64,000 nucleotides of DNA, from the NCBI GenBank assembly GCA_950097145.1, contig CATNCF010000007.1, forward strand, positions 25,572 to 89,571, written 5' to 3'. A program made the translations under genes and the position numbers. The notes beneath the pieces were generated by a model. That model had not been told where the DNA came from and made no database searches. It was given only the letters and a program-made list of their open reading frames with translations. The stretch's first letter is position 1; each line of letters starts with the position of its first letter. Source of the DNA: an uncultured Lachnospiraceae bacterium (GTDB lineage: Bacteria; Bacillota; Clostridia; Lachnospirales; Lachnospiraceae). Positions 57,957 through 64,000 of the stretch are shown here, piece after piece.

Positions 57957-60900
57957 TTATTTCTTCTTGACCGTGGAAATCACGGCTGACACCGGAGCGG
58001 TCTCATCCCCGTTTCCAGTCTCTTTTCCAATGGTTCCCACTGCTGCAACCTTATAATAATAAACAGTTCCTTCGCTCACTTTGCTGTCCTTGTAACTTAC
58101 TGTTCCATTCCCGCTTACCATGGCAATCATTTCATATTCAGGATTCCCGTTTGCAGCTCTTAGCACCGCATAACCGGTGGCTCCTTTGACTTTCTCCCAT
58201 TGAAGCTGCATAGTTCCCGGGCTGTCCGGCGTTACAGACGGTCTGGAAGCTGTTACTTTCAGACCCTTAGGTGCAGGAAGCATCCACTTTTCTGCAATTT
58301 TGCCAGAACTTCCATAGCCAGTATATTTTCCCTCACGAATTGCGCGGACACGATAATAATACCTCTTTCCGGCCGTTACGTTTTTATCTGTAAAACTGGT
58401 ATAATCGGCATTTTTTATCTTTGCAATCTGCTGGAACCCGCTGCTGGCTGAGTTACTTCTCAATACGATATATGTATTGGCTCCATCCGCTTTCTTCCAG
58501 CTCAGAGTAATGCCATTCTTCCCTGCCTGGATGGAACTGATACTTATCTTCTTTAAATTGAATGCAGACTTTGGTTTGGAATCCCCGCTGTAATTTTTTA
58601 CTTTATTTTTCTTAGTGATAACTTCCACTACATAGAAATACTTTTTGCCGCCTGTCACGTTTTTGTCCACGTATTTCGTGATATCACGGTCACGGAGTTC
58701 AGCAATCTTTGTGTACTCTCCACTTTTCTTGGTGCTTCGTTTTACACTGTAGGCATAAGCATCCGCATGTTTCTTCCATTTCAGCTCCATACTTCCGCTG
58801 CTTTTGGATCTGACATAAATCATTGACGTGCCAGTGATGGTCTGGCCAGAAACCGCCTTACAGTAACCGCTGTAACCACTCTTATTATTGACGCGGTTAA
58901 TGGTCTGAACTTTATAATAATATGTCTTTTTCTCTTTCACTTTCTCATCAATATAGGAAGTTTTTCCATTCTTGACAGTTGCAATAACTTTGTATTTGCC
59001 TTTTTTGGAATCAGCTCTCTGGATTCGGTAAGCATAGGCATTATCTACCTTTTTCCAACGGATCAGCAAAGATGTGCTGGTTTTGGAGCTGACACTGGAA
59101 ATAGAGGTCTTTTGCACCGCCCAGCCGGACAATATCTTAGAATAACTGCTGTAACCATTCTGTTCCCCGCCTCTGGCACGGACTTTATAAAAATATTCTT
59201 TCTGCATTTCCAGATTCTGATCAACGTAAGCATTTCCAGCTAAATTGGCAATCTTACGATAAGTGCCGTCCTTAGCGTCGCTGCGCCACAGATCATAACT
59301 CTTAGCGCCTTCAATGGCATCCCATTTAATGTCCAGCTTGCCGCCGCTTCTGGAAACAATTCCGTTAATTACAGGGGCTGCCAGAGAACTTCCGGGATAG
59401 ATTCTGGAAAAAGAAGATTTATTGCCGTCTGAATACACAGCACATACCTTATAATAGTAAGTTATGCCTGGTTTTATCTTCTCATCATCATAGACATCTC
59501 CTCTGAGTTCTGCAATCTTCTTATATTCACCTGCCTCAGAATCACTCCGGTACACCTGATAAGATTCTGCGTCCACTGCCTGGTTCCAGCTAATCCGCAG
59601 TTTCTTGCTTCCTCTTGGCTGAATCCACTGAATTTCCGGCTGGCTGGTTCCAACCGTCAGACCATAATACTGCACGATTCCTTTTGCGTCTGCAAGTCCA
59701 AGATTCTTAAGCTTCGTATCAGAATTTAAAAACTTGCTGACATCGCCTGAATTGCTCAAAAATGCATGTTCTATCAGCACTGCGGGAATCCCTGCCAGCT
59801 TGCTTCTTCGTATTACGGCTAGATAATCTGCAAGAGAACCGTCGGGATATAACGTATTGTTTTCTGAATTATGTATCAGAACCCCGCCTGCCCAGGTATC
59901 AAGCCCCAGTGCGCTGAGTTTTTTATAGATCTCTGTAGCCAGTCCTTTTCCCTCTTCTCCAATGGCTGGACGATAGCTGCTGTTGGGATAATACACTCCC
60001 ACTCCTGAAGGAAGTGAACTTGGACTGGAATTCAGATGAAAACTCACATAAACATCTGCTTTTTTATCCTTAGCAAGTTCTACCCTTTGAGCGTTACAGG
60101 TACTTGAGCTGACTTTGCTTCCTCCAAATGGACAGGTATTGCTTTCTCTGGTCATATAGACGCTGACGCCTGCATACTTCTGAAGTTCTGCCTTACAATA
60201 TTGGGCAATTTTTAAAACCGCTTCTTCTTCTTTACACCCATTTCCCCGGGCGCCTGCATGGGTGCTGTCATGCCCTGGATCCAGCATGATTCTCATATTT
60301 TTTACTTCGCTTGGGGTTACAACAGCCCGCCCCCTGGAAAAACGCTGCAAACCCTCGGATGCTTCCAGTACATTTTCCATATTGTTTTCAGAAACAATAG
60401 TTCCATTTTCATCCAAAGTGACCACATTCGCTTCCACTTCTTCCAGAAGCTCCTTATCAAACAAAAGCTCATCTGGCTCAGTCTCCGTCTGGCAGTTCAC
60501 GCCAAATTCTACTTCCATCCCAAGCTCAGCAAAATTTACCTGATAAGTCTTTCCCTCTGCCACATATTGAATAGAAGCCAGTTTATAGATATCCGCCTGA
60601 TCTTCATCTGTAAAGTCCATGGTAAATTTTACGGTGCTGTCCACAATTCCTGCAGCCTCTTTCGTAAAGTTCTCTCCTGTGCTGTTCTGATAACAGAGCT
60701 GCGCGTTCTCTGCAGGTTTGCCTTCCTCTCCAAGGTCGGCAACAATATTCTGGGTTCCCGGCGTCTCAACAAAGGTACTTTCCTGCATGACAAAATTAAG
60801 TTTACCCGGCAGAATTTCCTGTTCTTCCTCTGTTTTGGCCTTTCCTTCCATTCTGCTGTTTTCTAGATCCTGCACAGTCTGGCCAGTTTCGGCATTCTCT

Positions 60901-61040
60901 TCGCCTGTGCTTCCAGCCAGCCCCTGCATAACATTCTTTCCATTTTCTGCAGATTCTTCTGCCTGTACCCTAATGCCTGACGAAGATAAAATCAGACATA
61001 CTGACAACAGAACTGCTGCCCACTTTTTTAACAACCTCAT
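57957..61040 (-). CDS. secreted N-acetylmuramoyl-L-alanine amidase (Amidase_3) with multiple Fn3 repeats
   Basis: MRIMLDPGHDSTHAGARGNGCKEEEAVLKIA, VSFHLNSSPSSLPSG, VLIEHAFLSN; at least five Fn3-like repeats; GGAG RBS supports start 61040. Confidence 0.9.
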   Translation of the reverse strand: MRLLKKWAAVLLSVCLILSSSGIRVQAEESAENGKNVMQGLAGSTGEENAETGQTVQDLENSRMEGKAKTEEEQEILPGKLNFVMQESTFVETPGTQNIVADLGEEGKPAENAQLCYQNSTGENFTKEAAGIVDSTVKFTMDFTDEDQADIYKLASIQYVAEGKTYQVNFAELGMEVEFGVNCQTETEPDELLFDKELLEEVEANVVTLDENGTIVSENNMENVLEASEGLQRFSRGRAVVTPSEVKNMRIMLDPGHDSTHAGARGNGCKEEEAVLKIAQYCKAELQKYAGVSVYMTRESNTCPFGGSKVSSSTCNAQRVELAKDKKADVYVSFHLNSSPSSLPSGVGVYYPNSSYRPAIGEEGKGLATEIYKKLSALGLDTWAGGVLIHNSENNTLYPDGSLADYLAVIRRSKLAGIPAVLIEHAFLSNSGDVSKFLNSDTKLKNLGLADAKGIVQYYGLTVGTSQPEIQWIQPRGSKKLRISWNQAVDAESYQVYRSDSEAGEYKKIAELRGDVYDDEKIKPGITYYYKVCAVYSDGNKSSFSRIYPGSSLAAPVINGIVSRSGGKLDIKWDAIEGAKSYDLWRSDAKDGTYRKIANLAGNAYVDQNLEMQKEYFYKVRARGGEQNGYSSYSKILSGWAVQKTSISSVSSKTSTSLLIRWKKVDNAYAYRIQRADSKKGKYKVIATVKNGKTSYIDEKVKEKKTYYYKVQTINRVNNKSGYSGYCKAVSGQTITGTSMIYVRSKSSGSMELKWKKHADAYAYSVKRSTKKSGEYTKIAELRDRDITKYVDKNVTGGKKYFYVVEVITKKNKVKNYSGDSKPKSAFNLKKISISSIQAGKNGITLSWKKADGANTYIVLRSNSASSGFQQIAKIKNADYTSFTDKNVTAGKRYYYRVRAIREGKYTGYGSSGKIAEKWMLPAPKGLKVTASRPSVTPDSPGTMQLQWEKVKGATGYAVLRAANGNPEYEMIAMVSGNGTVSYKDSKVSEGTVYYYKVAAVGTIGKETGNGDETAPVSAVISTVKKK

Positions 61041-61173
61041 CTTCCACACTCCATTCTGACATTCTTTTTCATAATTTGTACCTATGGTATCATAATTTTT
61101 TGTCGAGTACAACCTTAGAAAAGGATATTACAAAAACTTTACATTTTTCCCAAATCTTTCGTAATTACAAAAA

Positions 61174-61427
61174 AGGGCTGCTGCAAAATGCAGGGATTCT
61201 ACAATATATTACTAAGGCGGTTAAATGTCGAATGAATTTTACGCAGAATAAATTTCTATCTGCAAGGCGGAAGATTGAGCTGTAGCGAGTGCTACAGCGA
61301 TTGATGACAACGCAGCAGATAAAAATTTAGACAAGTAAAAACATCGACATTTAACCGCCTTAGCAATAAAGTAACAAAAAGAGTTTGTACCGTATATTGT
61401 AGAAATCCCTCTTTTACAACAGCCCCT
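61174..61427. repeat. outer imperfect inverted repeat enclosing MITE B copy 2
   Basis: Left GGGCTGCTGCAAAATGCAGGGATTCTACAATATA; right arm reverse complement GGGGCTGTTGTAAAAGAGGGATTTCTACAATATA. Confidence 0.7.
61209..61366. mobile_element. MITE family B, copy 2 (158 bp, TA target duplication)
   Basis: TTACTAAGGCGGTTAAATGTCGA ... TCGACATTTAACCGCCTTAGCAA; TA at 61207-61208 and 61367-61368; interior matches copy 1. Confidence 0.85.
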
Positions 61428-61462
61428 TTCATAATACGCCGTCTTCCAGCGCTTATTCTATT

Positions 61463-62734
61463 TTATTGCCTGTACGTAATCCAAAAGCAATAGTTTTTTG
61501 TACTTTGGAAGTTCTTTTTTCCTACCCTCTTATTAGCCACAACCATAAAATAATACTGCTTTCCCTGTTTCAGGCTGGCTTTCCCGCATGTTCGAACCGT
61601 CATAGAGGTTTTGGCAGTACTTTTCACCTTCTTATAACCAGAAGTTCTTCTGGTAGAAATATATACACTGTAGCTCTTGGCGCCGCTCACCTTATCCCAT
61701 GTCAGCAAAATACCGCCCTTTGTGTTCTTCGTTGTTACATCTGGCTGCCTGGAAAAATAAATCCAGTCAGACCATTTGCCGTATTTGGAACTTCCAGGTA
61801 TTTCAATGTAACCGCGTATCCTTAGTTTCAGAAAACGAAGGCTTTTCAATTTACCAGTAATCAGATACGTGCTGTTTCCATCTCCTGCCTTCTTCCCGGT
61901 AAGCAAAGCCTTCTTCCCGTCTTCCGCAAAAATCTGATACTGATATCCGTCTGCAGAATCACTTTTCTTCCAGCCCAAATCCAAATGCTCAGAAGTGGGA
62001 CTCCAAAAGCTCGCTTCCACTCCCTTAATTTTGGCGGGAAGCACCGGACACCCGGAAAGATTTGCCGTATGGCTGCCCAACGCCCGAAATCCGCTGGAAC
62101 TTTTTTTCACTGGGATCAGCCAGAAATCATATTCTGTATTTTTGCTGAGTTTTTTAGCTGTGTATGAATTTACCTTGCCAAGCTGTACCACTTTCCTGTT
62201 TTTTACATCTGCGCCCTTTTTTCCATAAGCAAGCTGATAAGCATTGGCGCCTGCACTTTTTTTCCAGGAAACCGTAATACTGGTTTCCGACGCCTTTGTC
62301 TGGCGGAAATTTTTGACTTTATCATCTGCAGGAGCAGTCACCACTTCCAGTACTTTGGAGGCAGTTCCCCAGGAAGACTGGGGAACTTGCTCATCTGTCA
62401 TAACAAAGGCTGTCACTCTGACATAATATTTACTGCCCGCCGTAAGCCCTGAAAAACTCTCCTTTGGCAAGGCTGTCCCCCTGCTTCCGGCGCTGAGATT
62501 ATCCATAACGCCTCCAGTAAAATTCTTATTTTCACAAAGTTCCACCTTATACCTGATGTTATTGCCTATCACTGCTTTCCAGCTAATTTCTATCCTGTTT
62601 GGACCCGCAAAAGTCTGTTTCAGCCCGCTGGTTCTGCCCACAACTGCTGCTTCTGATTTCATGCCAACTCCCAAAAATAATATACTTACTATCATCATGG
62701 TATATAATTTTACAATTTTCCACACTTTTCTCAT
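61463..62734 (-). CDS. secreted Fn3-repeat protein
   Basis: Signal peptide IVKLYTMMIVSILFLGVGMKSEAA; repeated ISWKAVIGNNIRYKVEL / VSWKKSAGANAYQLAYG / LTWDKVSGAKSYSVYIS. Confidence 0.85.
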   Translation of the reverse strand: MRKVWKIVKLYTMMIVSILFLGVGMKSEAAVVGRTSGLKQTFAGPNRIEISWKAVIGNNIRYKVELCENKNFTGGVMDNLSAGSRGTALPKESFSGLTAGSKYYVRVTAFVMTDEQVPQSSWGTASKVLEVVTAPADDKVKNFRQTKASETSITVSWKKSAGANAYQLAYGKKGADVKNRKVVQLGKVNSYTAKKLSKNTEYDFWLIPVKKSSSGFRALGSHTANLSGCPVLPAKIKGVEASFWSPTSEHLDLGWKKSDSADGYQYQIFAEDGKKALLTGKKAGDGNSTYLITGKLKSLRFLKLRIRGYIEIPGSSKYGKWSDWIYFSRQPDVTTKNTKGGILLTWDKVSGAKSYSVYISTRRTSGYKKVKSTAKTSMTVRTCGKASLKQGKQYYFMVVANKRVGKKNFQSTKNYCFWITYRQ

Positions 62735-62802
62735 AACGAATCTTCCTCCCTGAGGCTCCTGTAATTTATCCCCACGGATATGCCCTGCATCATCTTAAGA
62801 GA

Positions 62803-63882
62803 TCAATAACCGGTATTATTGTGAATCGTCTCGCTTAAATCCTTCACAGTCTGAGAAGGTGTATAAGTCTCATTGGCATACAGAAACTGGTGAAGCTTCA
62901 CCACATTTTCTTCAAGATCCAACGGGATTACCATATCGCCCATACTGCCTACATCATGAGACTCTTTTTCAAAGGGGAATCCTGTATTCTCTCCCATATG
63001 GTATTTTGCCGCATTTCCAGCAAGGCTAAGCAGTTCTGTTGGGCTTAAGCTTGTGGAAATCTGCGGAAGCAGCTTATCCATAAGGCTGTTTAATGTCATC
63101 AAATCACAGCTTTTGGCCTTTTCGAACATTTTTGTAATGATGGTGCGCTGCCGTTCTGTACGCCCATAATCCAGGCCCACATAACGAATTCTGGCATAAG
63201 CTGTTGCCTGTACGCCGTTCAGATGTACGTTCTGTCCGGCTGACACTTCCGGCACATATTCCTCATATCCAATATTCTTTACGGTATCGTTCACATATGC
63301 GTTCAGCCATTTTGCCTCTTCCTGAGACAACTCATCCAAATCAACACCGCCTAAGAGATCAACGGCGTCTACCAACGCGCTGAAATCCACACTGACATAA
63401 TCCGTAATATCCAGATCCAGGTTCTTATTGAGCATCTCAATAGCTTTTTTGGGACCTCCATTGGCATAGGCAGCGTTGGCCTTACGGAATTTATCTTCGT
63501 CAATATCCAGATAGGTATCACGGTACACAGAAGCCATCTTAATTTCTCCTGTTTCTTTATTGATACTTACCACGATAATGGTATCACTGTTTCCACTCTC
63601 AAAATTACCGGTCGAGCGGTTATCCAGCCCGAATAAAGCAAGACTCTCATAGCCTTCCAAAGCTTTCTTTGTATCGGGTTCAAGCTGGTTGATCTTTACA
63701 TCCTTATCTTTGATTACGATTTTACCCATCTTATCATATTTACTCCAGGAAAATGCCACCGGAATCATGATCAATACCAGAAGTACTGCTGTCACAAGCA
63801 GAATAATTTTTCGCTTCTGCCTTTTCCTCCTGCTGGTTTTTCTTTTTCCGCCGCTGCGGTCATTCTGCGCGTCTCTTGCCAT
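62803..63882 (-). CDS. LytR-CpsA-Psr (LCP) family protein
   Basis: GLDNRSTGNFESGNSDTIIVVSIN, SVYRDTYLDID, GGVDLDE, AYARIRYVGLDYGRTERQR; AGGAGGAAG RBS supports start 63882. Confidence 0.95.
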   Translation of the reverse strand: MARDAQNDRSGGKRKTSRRKRQKRKIILLVTAVLLVLIMIPVAFSWSKYDKMGKIVIKDKDVKINQLEPDTKKALEGYESLALFGLDNRSTGNFESGNSDTIIVVSINKETGEIKMASVYRDTYLDIDEDKFRKANAAYANGGPKKAIEMLNKNLDLDITDYVSVDFSALVDAVDLLGGVDLDELSQEEAKWLNAYVNDTVKNIGYEEYVPEVSAGQNVHLNGVQATAYARIRYVGLDYGRTERQRTIITKMFEKAKSCDLMTLNSLMDKLLPQISTSLSPTELLSLAGNAAKYHMGENTGFPFEKESHDVGSMGDMVIPLDLEENVVKLHQFLYANETYTPSQTVKDLSETIHNNTGY

Positions 63883-64000
63883 TCTAACTTCCTCCTGCCT
63901 TATCTTACATGTGTTTTCACTTATATTCTTCCCGTTCTTCTGAAATATCACACCTAATATTTGATTGTGCCCAGAAGATAATCTATGAAATTATAACACA

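Noticed and set aside
60258-60866. 202-aa ORF on + strand
   Set aside because: Antisense to the Fn3 amidase; no independent support
1-64000. CRISPR array or complete prophage
   Set aside because: No regularly spaced direct repeats and no phage structural genes seen

Overview
The window is a 64 kb low-to-mid-GC segment. Gene content and sequence style suggest a Lachnospiraceae-like Clostridia chromosome (inference). Nearly all genes are on the minus strand. Housekeeping blocks: pyrB-pyrI; the dgt-dnaG-rpoD-trmK-nif3 macromolecular synthesis cluster; two tRNA-Leu genes with consensus promoters; a heme/corrin block (hemL, hemB, cobA-hemD, hemC, sirC-like, hemA, cbiC, cobQ, cobD); pyk; arcC; htrA; glmS; and a cell-wall/exopolysaccharide block (two LCP proteins, three GT2 enzymes, a priming sugar transferase, Fn3-rich amidase and glucosaminidase). 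Accessory signals worth following: (1) an island at about 14.0-18.7 kb with tandem DUF262 genes, one of which carries a DUF1524 nuclease domain (GmrSD-like), a possible HicA remnant, and a small membrane-protein gene interrupted by a MITE whose removal exactly restores the frame; (2) about 5.4 kb inserted between hemC and cobA-hemD, holding a TetM/EF-G-like GTPase fused to a YacP/Rae1-type NYN nuclease, a short AAA ATPase, an unannotated 26-aa holin-like toxin with a predicted antisense RNA, and licD; (3) an AAA ATPase with a small PD-(D/E)XK-like partner; (4) two MITE copies with TA target duplications, one nested inside another inverted repeat; (5) two copies of a structured repeat with perfect 14-bp inverted ends, each between a gene 3' end and a tRNA-Leu promoter, one of them encoding the C-terminus of a GGDEF/EAL protein. 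No CRISPR array, rRNA operon or complete prophage was seen. All calls are from reading motifs by eye; no database search was run.
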